The notes below the pieces were generated by a model. It worked only from the letters and a program-made list of their open reading frames with translations. It did no database searches and had not been told where the DNA came from. A program made the translations under genes and the position numbers. From Opitutales bacterium (lineage in GTDB: Bacteria; Verrucomicrobiota; Verrucomicrobiia; Opitutales; Seribacteraceae), in the NCBI GenBank assembly GCA_028042835.1, contig JAOFOL010000019.1, forward strand, positions 1-35,173: 35,173 nt of DNA, given 5' to 3'. Below are positions 1-7,466 of the stretch, in pieces (positions within the stretch are counted from its first letter, which is position 1; every line of letters starts with the position of its first letter).

Positions 1-1152
1 ACACCTGATGAGTTCCAAGCAAAATGGGAGAATAGTCAAAAAGATATTAAAAAACATTGGTCAGTACAGAGCGGTGAGTTGGTCAATGATGGCAATGGAT
101 TGTTTCTAACATCTGAAAAAAACTACGGCGACTTTGAATTATTAGTCGATTACAAGACAGTTGCGGGTGCTGATAGTGGGATATATCTTAGAGGGGTTCC
201 ACAAATTCAAATTTGGGACACCACCAAGAAGGGTGGTAAGTGGAAACTCGGTGCAGACAAAGGATCTGGTGGATTATGGAATAATGGTAAGGCAGGTGCT
301 CCAGGCAGAGACCCTCTCGTTCTTGCTGATAATCCGTTTGGTCAATGGAATAAGTTCCATATTACAATGAAAGGAAATGTAGTTACGGTAATCTTAAATA
401 ATAAGCTAGTTGTAGATGAAGCTCCACTTATCAACTACTGGGATAGAAAAACTCCAATCGAGAAAAGAAAACCAATTATCTCCACAGGTCCAATTCAACT
501 TCAAACTCATGGTGGAGAAATTCGATGGAGGAATATATATATCAAGGAATTAAGTAAGAGTTGCTGTGCTGAAGACGACGAGACAGGTTATGTTTCATTA
601 TTTAATGGAGAAAATTTTGACGGTTGGAAGGGTCCAATCTCTAACTACGAAATACAAAATTATAGTATATCTTGCATTAAGGGAAAAGGCGGGACTATCT
701 TTACCGAGAGAACTTTTAAGGATTTTTCTGTTAAACTTGAATTTAAATTACCCGCGGGAGGAAATAATGGGCTTGCGATTCGCTACCCGGGTAAAGGTAA
801 CGCAGCCTATGATGGGATGTGTGAATTACAGGTTTTGGATAATACCCACCCTCGATATTCTAAACTTGATGCCCGGCAATTCCATGGCTCGGCATACGGC
901 ATTGCTGCTGCCCAGAAAGGGTTTTTAAAAGAAGTTGGTAAATGGAATCAACAAGAAGTTATCGTTCGAGGTTCCCAAATAACTGTTTTTTTAAACGATG
1001 AAATCATTCTCGATCAAGACCTTTTAAAGATTAATGAATTTATGGCAAAGAAGTCACACCCTGGATTGGCGCTTAAGGAAGGGCATTTTGGTTTTGCTGG
1101 ACATAATGACCCTGTTTCGTTTCGCAATATTCGTATCAAGGAACTCTATTAA
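1..1152 (+). CDS. DUF1080 (3-keto-disaccharide hydrolase-like) protein with two domains, 5' end missing
   Basis: The reading frame is open from base 1, so the true start and any signal peptide lie outside the window. Two DUF1080 (concanavalin-like jelly-roll) domains are visible. The first ends near the segment IRWRNIYIKEL. The second begins at SLFNGENFDGWKG and ends with SFRNIRIKEL. Each shows the family pattern: a FNGxxxxGW-type opening (second copy), a DF-x-L central strand, a GNNG/DSGI turn, and a closing FRNIxIKEL strand. Characterised family members hydrolyse 3-keto-glycosides; others may only bind glycans. The domains are divergent in sequence, so they may have different substrates. 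The gene is far from the other DUF1080 genes (15102-15740 and 28460-30649) but probably belongs to the same glycan metabolism. The family call is secure and the exact activity is not. Confidence 0.9.
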   Translation, partial: TPDEFQAKWENSQKDIKKHWSVQSGELVNDGNGLFLTSEKNYGDFELLVDYKTVAGADSGIYLRGVPQIQIWDTTKKGGKWKLGADKGSGGLWNNGKAGAPGRDPLVLADNPFGQWNKFHITMKGNVVTVILNNKLVVDEAPLINYWDRKTPIEKRKPIISTGPIQLQTHGGEIRWRNIYIKELSKSCCAEDDETGYVSLFNGENFDGWKGPISNYEIQNYSISCIKGKGGTIFTERTFKDFSVKLEFKLPAGGNNGLAIRYPGKGNAAYDGMCELQVLDNTHPRYSKLDARQFHGSAYGIAAAQKGFLKEVGKWNQQEVIVRGSQITVFLNDEIILDQDLLKINEFMAKKSHPGLALKEGHFGFAGHNDPVSFRNIRIKELY

Positions 1153-1202
1153 GTTAATCCTACTTCTATATTTGCTTTTATTTTAAGTCGTTATTAGCAA
1201 TT

Positions 1203-1412
1203 TTATTTGACGCTTATATTGAGCATCATCTGTACGAGCATAATCTCACTTGCTAAAAAAATAACGCCCACAAAGCATGAAACCCAAAAAAGCTTGCCAT
1301 ATAGCTGGTAGTTTTTGGCAAAAAAAATAACCGGGAGAATACCTAAGCGAAGGAGGCATAGGGTATTCACAAAAACTAGTGCCCACCCGAAAATATATTG
1401 CCACATTTCCAT
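1203..1412 (-). CDS. Possible small membrane protein, two helices
   Basis: A 69-residue frame starting at ATG (MEMWQYIFGW) with two hydrophobic segments, roughly residues 5-30 and 40-63, separated by a short polar stretch (AKNYQLYGK). No family is recognised. It lies between two plus-strand genes, is read convergently with the DUF1080 gene to its left, and nothing overlaps it. The composition is typical of a small inner-membrane protein and the two-helix pattern is unlikely in random AT-rich sequence, but no homology supports it. The upstream sequence has only a weak purine-rich stretch (ggggatgag). It could be a spurious frame. Confidence 0.4.
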   Translation of the reverse strand: MEMWQYIFGWALVFVNTLCLLRLGILPVIFFAKNYQLYGKLFWVSCFVGVIFLASEIMLVQMMLNISVK

Positions 1413-1537
1413 ACTATCTCATCCCCAATAGTGAAGTGATTGGCAATTTTATAAATTTGTATGGTTGCGTGTGAGAATATCTACTTTAGTAAATTTCTTT
1501 TTATTCTTAAATTTTGAAGGAAGCCCACCAACTAAAT

Positions 1538-2473
1538 ATGTTCAATGACATTAAAGTCGCCTGCGACCTCAATCTGGCCAAAATTGGCATCAAGGGGGAC
1601 TCATACCTTCTTCCTGGTGGTCTAGGGGTATCCCTGTATGAAGTAAGTGAGGAATGTTTGGGAAGTCTGTATTCGCTCCCTTTTATTGAATACAACTTCT
1701 CTTCGCTTAAATCTTCAGAGCTTTCATTTCTTAATAAACAAAAAGTTGTATCTCTTATCCTACCCAAGGGGAATTCGATTCCTTTTGATGCATTTCATGG
1801 ATTTGAACTTAAAAAATTAAGCTCTAGGGACTCCAAGTCATTAGACTTTAAAAGTTTAGAGGACCTAGCATTAGAAAACTTAAATTTATCTGGAACCAAG
1901 TTAAATGACCTTGGGTTCTGCCACCCAATGCCATTAAGAGAAATGGATATTTCCAATACAATCGTGACGGATCTAGGCCCGATTCATGGCAAGGCTATCA
2001 ATCAACTGAATATTTTTAAAACAAAAGTCACTGATTTATCACCTCTAGGAGATATGCCAATTGAAGAAATTAATTTATCTCTTACTGAGGTTTCTGATTT
2101 GGGGCCGATTGCAACTTCAGGGAAATTGAAATCTCTAGAAATCCGTTCGACTCAAGTACACGACTTAACTGCTTTATCTGATTGCCCAATCGAAAAGCTT
2201 ATTCTACCTGGTTCAAAAGTGACATCGATTGAGTGCCTAGCTTACTTACCAATCAAAATCCTTAATATTGTAGGATTAAAGTTGGATTCTCTGGATGTAC
2301 TGAAAAGTCTTCCTTTAAACGAACTTTCATTATCTCCAGAACTCATTCGATCGGATGAGTTAGAAATGTTGAAAGAATTGAAATTAAGCAACTTACGAGG
2401 CCCCAGTGATCATGAAAAGCAAACTCCTGAAGAATTCTTTTCGAAATATAAAATTAATAAATATGTTGAATAA
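1538..2473 (+). CDS. Leucine-rich-repeat protein
   Basis: About 310 residues with no signal peptide, so probably cytoplasmic. From about residue 110 it carries at least six repeats of about 22 residues with the pattern L-x-x-L-x-L-x-x-T-x-V-x-D-L-x-P/A-L, for example INLSLTEVSDLGPI and LEIRSTQVHDLTAL. This resembles the LRRs common in planctomycete and verrucomicrobial proteins, which usually mediate protein-protein contacts. The N-terminal 100 residues match no family I recognise. I chose ATG at 1538 because a purine run (GAAGGAAG, 1516-1523) lies upstream, although its spacing is long. A TTG at 1514, just after an in-frame stop, would add eight residues. It precedes the FAD oxidoreductase by 47 bases on the same strand, so cotranscription is possible. 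No partner or function can be named. Confidence 0.75.
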   Translation: MFNDIKVACDLNLAKIGIKGDSYLLPGGLGVSLYEVSEECLGSLYSLPFIEYNFSSLKSSELSFLNKQKVVSLILPKGNSIPFDAFHGFELKKLSSRDSKSLDFKSLEDLALENLNLSGTKLNDLGFCHPMPLREMDISNTIVTDLGPIHGKAINQLNIFKTKVTDLSPLGDMPIEEINLSLTEVSDLGPIATSGKLKSLEIRSTQVHDLTALSDCPIEKLILPGSKVTSIECLAYLPIKILNIVGLKLDSLDVLKSLPLNELSLSPELIRSDELEMLKELKLSNLRGPSDHEKQTPEEFFSKYKINKYVE

Positions 2474-2520
2474 AAGATTCCAATCTTGTCCAAGTTAAGG
2501 TACGCAGATAACATTGAAGT

Positions 2521-3951
2521 GTGGCAAGAGATTCTTTAGCAAATATAAAAGATTATTACGATGTGGTGGTGATCGGGAGCGGTCTGGGTGGACTCACCGG
2601 TGCAAACTGTTTGGCTAAACAAGGACATTCGGTCCTCCTGCTAGAACACCACTACCAGTTCGGCGGTCTGGCTACCTGGTTTAAGAGGGCAGGAGGTCAT
2701 ATATTCGATATCTCTCTTCATGGATTCCCTGTTGGCATGATTAAGTCATGCCGGCGTTACTGGACAAAAGAAATTGCCGATTCTATCGTGCAGTTAAAGA
2801 ATATACGTTTCATTAACCCTCAGTATGATTTAAAGACTACATTCGACAGATCGGACTTCACTAAAATCCTTCAAGGTACATTCCATATTGCTAAAAGTAA
2901 GATCGAAGAGTTTTACGACCATCTTTCAAATATGGACTATTTCGAGAATGATAAAAGGTCTATAGGTGATCTACTCGAAGAATTTTTCCCAGGACGGAAT
3001 GAAATTAAGAGACTTTTACTTGAGCCCATTTCTTATGCAAATGGATCTTCACTCCTAGACCCTGCAATTGCTTATGGCATTGTTTTTTCTAATTTCATGA
3101 GAAAAGGTATCTATACATTTAAAGATGGAACAGACTCCTTGGTCAAAAAAATGGTTAAAGAACTCAGGAGCAACGGAGCAGACTTGCGCAGGCAATGCTT
3201 AGTTGAAGAAGTAATGACTAGTCTCGAAGGAGAGCAGCATAAAGTTCAAGGGGTTAAAGTAAATGGAAAGACAATCAAATGTGGTGCAATTTTATCGAAC
3301 GCTAACCTTAAGAATACGGTTGAAAAATTATTCGGGTTAAGCAAGTTACCCAAAAAATTTGCTGAACAAGCTAAAGCAGTCAGATTAAATTCAACCTCTT
3401 GCCAGGTTTATATTGGTCTCAAAAAGGATGCACTTATACCTGATGTGGGAGACCTGATCTTCACCTCTGATGCTAAAACTTTCTCCACAGAAGAATTAAC
3501 CAGTCTTAATACCACAAGTCGAACATTCTCAGTTTACTACCCGGACACAAGACCAGATCGAAAAGAACCAAGATTTAGTATCGTTGCTTCGATCAATGCT
3601 AAATGGCAAGATTGGAAAAATTTATCAGATGAAGATTATACAAAGGAAAAAGCCAGACTCTGTGAAGAGTCTGTTGTCGCATTAGAGAAAATCATTCCAG
3701 ATGTACGTTCTAAAATAGATCATCTTGAAGCTGCAACTCCCCGAACAATCCAACATTACACCCACCATGCTTCAGGAGCTTCTTTTGGCACTAAGTTTGA
3801 AGGTTTGGATGTGTCAGCACAACTTCCTGATCACGCACCCGGTCTATACCATGCGGGTTCAGTGGGCATCATCATGTCAGGTTGGCTTGGCACGATAAAT
3901 TATGGTGTAATCACCGCAAATAAAATTGATCGCTTTTTACGAGGAAAATAA
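2521..3951 (+). CDS. CrtI/phytoene-desaturase-like FAD-dependent oxidoreductase
   Basis: The N-terminal Rossmann motif (G19-S-G21-L-G-G24, with acidic E42 ending the second strand) binds FAD. The segment [19 protein letters not shown] is typical of the amine-oxidase/CrtI superfamily, and the C-terminal [18 protein letters not shown] is the second FAD-contact region. Length (476 aa) fits phytoene desaturases, carotenoid isomerases and retinol saturases. No carotenoid synthase (crtB) is present. Downstream are FabZ-, FabI-, OleA- and OleB-like genes, so desaturation, isomerisation or saturation of a long acyl or polyene chain is more likely here than carotenoid work; this is inference from context. 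The start is GTG at 2521, closely preceded by an in-frame TGA. A 79-base gap separates it from the next gene, enough for a separate promoter. Confidence 0.85.
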   Translation: MARDSLANIKDYYDVVVIGSGLGGLTGANCLAKQGHSVLLLEHHYQFGGLATWFKRAGGHIFDISLHGFPVGMIKSCRRYWTKEIADSIVQLKNIRFINPQYDLKTTFDRSDFTKILQGTFHIAKSKIEEFYDHLSNMDYFENDKRSIGDLLEEFFPGRNEIKRLLLEPISYANGSSLLDPAIAYGIVFSNFMRKGIYTFKDGTDSLVKKMVKELRSNGADLRRQCLVEEVMTSLEGEQHKVQGVKVNGKTIKCGAILSNANLKNTVEKLFGLSKLPKKFAEQAKAVRLNSTSCQVYIGLKKDALIPDVGDLIFTSDAKTFSTEELTSLNTTSRTFSVYYPDTRPDRKEPRFSIVASINAKWQDWKNLSDEDYTKEKARLCEESVVALEKIIPDVRSKIDHLEAATPRTIQHYTHHASGASFGTKFEGLDVSAQLPDHAPGLYHAGSVGIIMSGWLGTINYGVITANKIDRFLRGK

Positions 3952-4030
3952 TACTTAACCTAGAATTGCTATCCCTTGCTAATTCGGGCTAACTATCTAA
4001 TTCGTATGAATAACTTTAATTTACTATTTC

Positions 4031-4474
4031 ATGGATGACATAAAGCGTAGAATACCGCATCGACCACCTTTCCTTTTTGTGGATCGAATCATTGAAATAA
4101 ACCAAGGGGATGCTACGTGTGAGCTTACCATTCGTGAAGACTTGGATATTTTTAAAGGTCACTACCCCAATAACCCCATATTCCCCGGCGTCCTTACATG
4201 TGAGGCTGTCTTTCAAACAGGAGCTATTTTTCTTTCTGAGAAAATAGGAGAGGATGAATTAAATTCAAATAAGGTAACGCCAGTTCTTTCCAGGATAAGG
4301 GATGCACGATTCAAAAAAATGATCAAACCTGGTGACACTATAATAATCAAGGTTTTCCTGCAGGAACAAATCGGGCAGTTTTACAATCTACGAGGCGAGA
4401 TTCATCTAAACAATAAAGTTGCTAGTACTGTTTCATTTGCCTTGGCCTTAGTAAAAGATAACGAAGATTCATGA
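4031..4474 (+). CDS. fabZ: FabZ/FabA-like 3-hydroxyacyl-ACP dehydratase (hotdog fold)
   Basis: The 147-residue length equals the usual size of FabZ. The start IPHRPPFLFVDRI is the classic FabZ opening. The active site motif FKGHYPNNPIFPG supplies H44, and E58 in TCEAV is the catalytic acid. The enzyme dehydrates 3-hydroxyacyl-ACP to trans-2-enoyl-ACP. The stop codon overlaps the start of the FabI-like gene (ATGA), so the two are translationally coupled. Because the cluster continues with an OleA-type condensing enzyme rather than lpx, fabD, fabG or acpP genes, this copy is probably a pathway-specific paralogue and not the housekeeping fabZ. That is inference; finding a second copy elsewhere would settle it. 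Start ATG at 4031; no strong ribosome site is seen. Confidence 0.85.
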   Translation: MDDIKRRIPHRPPFLFVDRIIEINQGDATCELTIREDLDIFKGHYPNNPIFPGVLTCEAVFQTGAIFLSEKIGEDELNSNKVTPVLSRIRDARFKKMIKPGDTIIIKVFLQEQIGQFYNLRGEIHLNNKVASTVSFALALVKDNEDS

Positions 4475-5286
4475 TACCTGATTTCCTAGGTGTTAATAAG
4501 AAAAGATTTCTTATTACAGGCTTTGCTAACCGTAAAAGTGTAGCATGGCATGTGGCCCAAACCTTAGAGTCTAATGGAGCTGAAATTATTTTTACAGTTC
4601 GTTCAAAAAAGAGATACGAAGAACTAAAGAAATTGATCCCGAATGCACAAATTATTGTCTGTGATTTTGAGAAAAAAAAAGATTTAAATTCTCTACAAGC
4701 TTTTATTGATGACCTTGGAGAGAAAAAGTTGGACGGTATTCTTCATTCTATTGCTTTTGCTCAATATTCAGAGGGGTTAAAGCCATTTCATGAAACCAAG
4801 CTTGAGGACTTTCTGCAAGCGACTCAAATCTCTTCATTTTCACTTATTCAACTTGCGAATATCTGTAAGAAATCACTCACCAATGAAGCGTCAGTTGTAA
4901 CCATTGGTATATCTTCAACCGAAGTGACTGCAGAGAATTATGGATATATGGCACCTGTTAAAGCTTCACTTGAAGCCAATGTTCGGTACTTAGCAAAATC
5001 TTTTTCAGCCTTTAGTACTGTGCGTTTCAACTCAGTAAATGCCGGACCATTAAAAACTTCTGCCTCCGCTGGTATCCCGGGATACCTTGTTAATTATCTT
5101 TACGCTGAGAAATTAACTTATCGAAAAAAGGCATTAGATACAAAAGAAGTAACCAATACAGCTGTATTCCTCCTCGGTTCATGTTCATCAGGGATAAACG
5201 GGCAGGGTATAGTGGTAGATGCAGGAATGGGGCTCAACTATTTTGATAAAGAAGTTGTCGAGTCAGCCATGAAAGTTGCGCCATGA
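4471..5286 (+). CDS. fabI: FabI-like enoyl-ACP reductase (divergent SDR)
   Basis: A 271-residue short-chain dehydrogenase of the FabI type: nucleotide motif ITGFANRKSVAWHVAQ at residues 15-30, core SIAFA at 93-97, catalytic Y157 and K164 spaced as in FabI, followed by KASLEANVRYLA (164-175), and a C-terminal GINGQGIVVDAGMG segment. It would reduce trans-2-enoyl-ACP (or -CoA) with NAD(P)H. In E. coli FabI a further tyrosine (Y146) lies ten residues before the catalytic one; here that position is isoleucine (I147), and the loop ISSTEVTAENY is unusual, so this is a divergent copy that may use another acyl substrate. It overlaps both neighbours by 4 bases (ATGA at each end). Together with the FabZ-like gene it supplies the last two steps of a fatty-acid elongation cycle. 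Confidence 0.85.
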   Translation: MIPDFLGVNKKRFLITGFANRKSVAWHVAQTLESNGAEIIFTVRSKKRYEELKKLIPNAQIIVCDFEKKKDLNSLQAFIDDLGEKKLDGILHSIAFAQYSEGLKPFHETKLEDFLQATQISSFSLIQLANICKKSLTNEASVVTIGISSTEVTAENYGYMAPVKASLEANVRYLAKSFSAFSTVRFNSVNAGPLKTSASAGIPGYLVNYLYAEKLTYRKKALDTKEVTNTAVFLLGSCSSGINGQGIVVDAGMGLNYFDKEVVESAMKVAP

Positions 5287-6314
5287 GTTTTTCCAATGTT
5301 TTTATTGAAAAAATGGCATACTCACTGCCATCAAAAGTCGTAAGTTCTGAAGATTTAGAAACTCAATTATCTCCCCTCTACCAACGGATTAACTTACAAG
5401 TGGGAAGATTGGAATTAATGACCGGTATAAAGGAAAGAAGGTTTTGGGAAAGCAACTTCAAAGCCTCCATGGCTTCAGCCAATGCAGGGATAAACTTACT
5501 CAAAGACGGTGATATTGATCCAGATGAGGTAGACTTGCTTATACATGCTGCCGTGTGCCGCGATCGCCTTGAACCTGCGACCGCATCCTATGTACATAAT
5601 CTCATGGGATTAGGAGAAAAAACTCAAATCCTGGATATTTCGAATGCATGCTTAGGTTTTCTAAATGCATTGATTCTTGCCGGAAGTATGATTGAAAATG
5701 GCACAATAAATAGAGCTATCATTGTAGCTGGAGAGAATGGCAAGCCTCTCGTGGATGAGACTATCAAGTTACTCAATAATGGAAATATGGACCGCAAATC
5801 CATAAAGCCTTACTTTGCTAATCTTACTATTGGTGCCGCCGCCGTAGCATGGTCAATCACTAACAAAGAGAACTGCAATACTGATTCCCCACGCTTAGGT
5901 CAATTTACAGGTTCAACTGATACCACTCACAATAATCTTTGCGAAGGAGACCAATCTGTAGAAGGCATGGTCATGCAGACCGACTCTGAAGAGTTACTTC
6001 ATGCGGGGATTTCAGTAGCTAAAAAAGCCTGGGCTAAATTTCTTGCCAAAACTAGCTGGGCCCCAAGTGATCCACGACTACTAGTCACTCATCAAGTAGG
6101 GAAAGCTCACCAGCTTCAAATAGAAAGTGCTCTTGGCTATAATCCCGATAACAGCTTCAATACATTCCAAACTCTCGGCAATTGCGGGTCGGTATCTGTA
6201 CCTATAACCTACACTCTTGCCTGCGAGGGAAACCCAGACCTGCAAACTCAAAAATCAGCATTACTTGGAATAGGTAGCGGATTATCAAGTTTAATGCTCT
6301 CACTTAATAACTGA
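5283..6314 (+). CDS. oleA: OleA-like head-to-head acyl condensing enzyme (thiolase/FabH superfamily)
   Basis: At 343 residues it carries OleA signatures that set it apart from ordinary FabH: GRLELMTGIKERRFW (41-55), AVCRDRLEPATA (90-101) with E97, the residue that in OleA reaches across the dimer into the active site, and ISNACLGFLN (119-128) with nucleophile C123. H270 in THQVG and N300 in LGNCGSVSVP complete the Cys-His-Asn set, and GIGSGLSS (329-336) closes the fold. OleA joins two fatty acyl-CoAs head to head into a 2-alkyl-3-ketoacid, the first step to long-chain olefins or beta-lactones. The start overlaps the FabI-like stop (ATGA) and the stop overlaps the oleB-like start (TGATG). oleC and oleD, normally neighbours, are absent from the window. 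Acyl-ACP instead of acyl-CoA may be the donor here, judging from the FAS-type partners; this is inference. Confidence 0.88.
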   Translation: MSFSNVFIEKMAYSLPSKVVSSEDLETQLSPLYQRINLQVGRLELMTGIKERRFWESNFKASMASANAGINLLKDGDIDPDEVDLLIHAAVCRDRLEPATASYVHNLMGLGEKTQILDISNACLGFLNALILAGSMIENGTINRAIIVAGENGKPLVDETIKLLNNGNMDRKSIKPYFANLTIGAAAVAWSITNKENCNTDSPRLGQFTGSTDTTHNNLCEGDQSVEGMVMQTDSEELLHAGISVAKKAWAKFLAKTSWAPSDPRLLVTHQVGKAHQLQIESALGYNPDNSFNTFQTLGNCGSVSVPITYTLACEGNPDLQTQKSALLGIGSGLSSLMLSLNN

Positions 6315-7195
6315 TGGCACTTCCAGATTTAATCTACAAGGAATTCCCATTTAAACAGAATTTCTTCAAACAACATGCGGGTTTTCAAATTCATTATGTG
6401 GATGAAGGAAGCAAACAACATTTGCCAACCATCTTTCTTCATGGAAATCCAACCTGGTCTTTTTTTTACCGAAAACTAATTCTTTCTCTGAAAAGTCATT
6501 TTAGGTGCATCGCCCCAGATCATATTGGTTGCGGACTATCAGATAAACCTAGAATCGATAAATTTAAATATGATTTACAGAGTCATAGCGAAAACATTAA
6601 GGGTCTTCTTGATTATCTGAAAATAGAAAGATTTAACCTCGTCGTCCACGACTGGGGTGGTGCGATTGGACTGTCTGCGCTAAAAGATAATTTATCAAGA
6701 ATTAACAAACTAGTTCTGCTGAATACTGCGGCTTTTAATTCCGAAGATGTCCCCAAACGTATTCGCTTCTGCAGAATCCCCTTACTGGGCGAATTTTTTG
6801 TTCGAGGTCTGAATGGATTTGCTGGACCCGCAACTTGGATGGCTACAAAAAAAGGATTATCCAAATCGAGCAAAGCGGGTTTTTTATATCCTTATCAAAA
6901 CTGGAATGACCGAATTGCAGTTTGGAGATTTGTACGGGACATACCTCTAGAGAAGAATCACCCAACAAAAAGCTTCCTTCAATCCACTGAGGAACGCATT
7001 CCTGAATTAGCAAACACGGAGACCCTAGCATGCTGGGGAATGCAAGATTTCTGTTTCCATGGTGGCTTCCTGAATCAGTGGAAAAGCCGAATACCTAATT
7101 TACAAGTTAGTAAATTTCAGGATGCAGGTCATTATCTTTTAGAGGATAACCTTGAAGGTTGTGAAAAGATAATAAGGTCTTTTCTTACAACCTAA
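6314..7195 (+). CDS. oleB: OleB-like alpha/beta hydrolase (beta-lactone decarboxylase, haloalkane-dehalogenase family)
   Basis: A 293-residue alpha/beta hydrolase of the haloalkane-dehalogenase type. HGNPTWSF (43-50) forms the oxyanion region, DHIGCGLSDKP (69-79) is conserved, the nucleophile is D113 in VHDWGG, D245 in WGMQDFCF is the acid, and H273 in DAGHYLLED the base. The cap segment with VLLNTAAF and RGLNGFAGPA matches OleB rather than true dehalogenases. In known ole systems OleB decarboxylates the beta-lactone made by OleC, giving a cis-olefin. It is coupled to oleA by a 1-base TGATG overlap, which strongly supports the ole assignment of both. No beta-lactone synthetase (OleC) is in the window, so it is either encoded elsewhere or the substrate differs. 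Generic annotation as haloalkane dehalogenase would be misleading. Confidence 0.87.
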   Translation: MALPDLIYKEFPFKQNFFKQHAGFQIHYVDEGSKQHLPTIFLHGNPTWSFFYRKLILSLKSHFRCIAPDHIGCGLSDKPRIDKFKYDLQSHSENIKGLLDYLKIERFNLVVHDWGGAIGLSALKDNLSRINKLVLLNTAAFNSEDVPKRIRFCRIPLLGEFFVRGLNGFAGPATWMATKKGLSKSSKAGFLYPYQNWNDRIAVWRFVRDIPLEKNHPTKSFLQSTEERIPELANTETLACWGMQDFCFHGGFLNQWKSRIPNLQVSKFQDAGHYLLEDNLEGCEKIIRSFLTT

Positions 7196-7244
7196 AGGAT
7201 CACAATGCTTGCAATTCATTCATTGAATTGTTGATCTATATATA

Positions 7245-7466
7245 GTGCCTAACAAAAAGAACTTGAAGAGCAGGGAAGAGAGGGGAGGAAACCTTGTTTC
7301 TATTGAACCTTTTGATAATACCTCCCGTGCTTACAAAAAAGAAACCCCCAAAAGGGCAGAAACAAGTTTTGGGTTTTATCTAACAATTGCAATTTGGGTA
7401 TTTCTAGTAATTTTTCTATTTTTCATCTACGAAATGGCGATCGAAACATGGGAGAGACTCAAGTAA
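7245..7466 (+). CDS. Small single-helix membrane protein, unknown
   Basis: 73 residues from a GTG start. A basic, hydrophilic N-terminal 40 residues (many K, R and E) are followed by one strong hydrophobic segment at about 44-64 (YLTIAIWVFLVIFLFFIY) and a short charged tail (ETWERLK). Positive-inside reasoning places the N-terminus in the cytoplasm. It overlaps the start of the recombinase gene by 19 bases in another frame, which suggests translational coupling. No family is recognised. The hydrophobic segment argues that it is real; the GTG start and lack of homology leave doubt. Confidence 0.5.
   Translation: MPNKKNLKSREERGGNLVSIEPFDNTSRAYKKETPKRAETSFGFYLTIAIWVFLVIFLFFIYEMAIETWERLK

Noticed and set aside
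5283-6314. Housekeeping FabH (3-oxoacyl-ACP synthase III)
   Set aside because: The GRLELMTGI, CRDRLEPATA and ISNACLGFLN segments and the coupled OleB-like gene fit OleA, not FabH.
6314-7195. True haloalkane dehalogenase
   Set aside because: The nucleophile Asp is shared, but the cap-region motifs (LLNTAAF, RGLNGFAGPA) and the oleA coupling favour OleB.
7211-7231. Hairpin (caattca / tgaattg) after the oleB-like gene
   Set aside because: 7 A-T-rich pairs without a T-run; possible weak terminator but not supportable.
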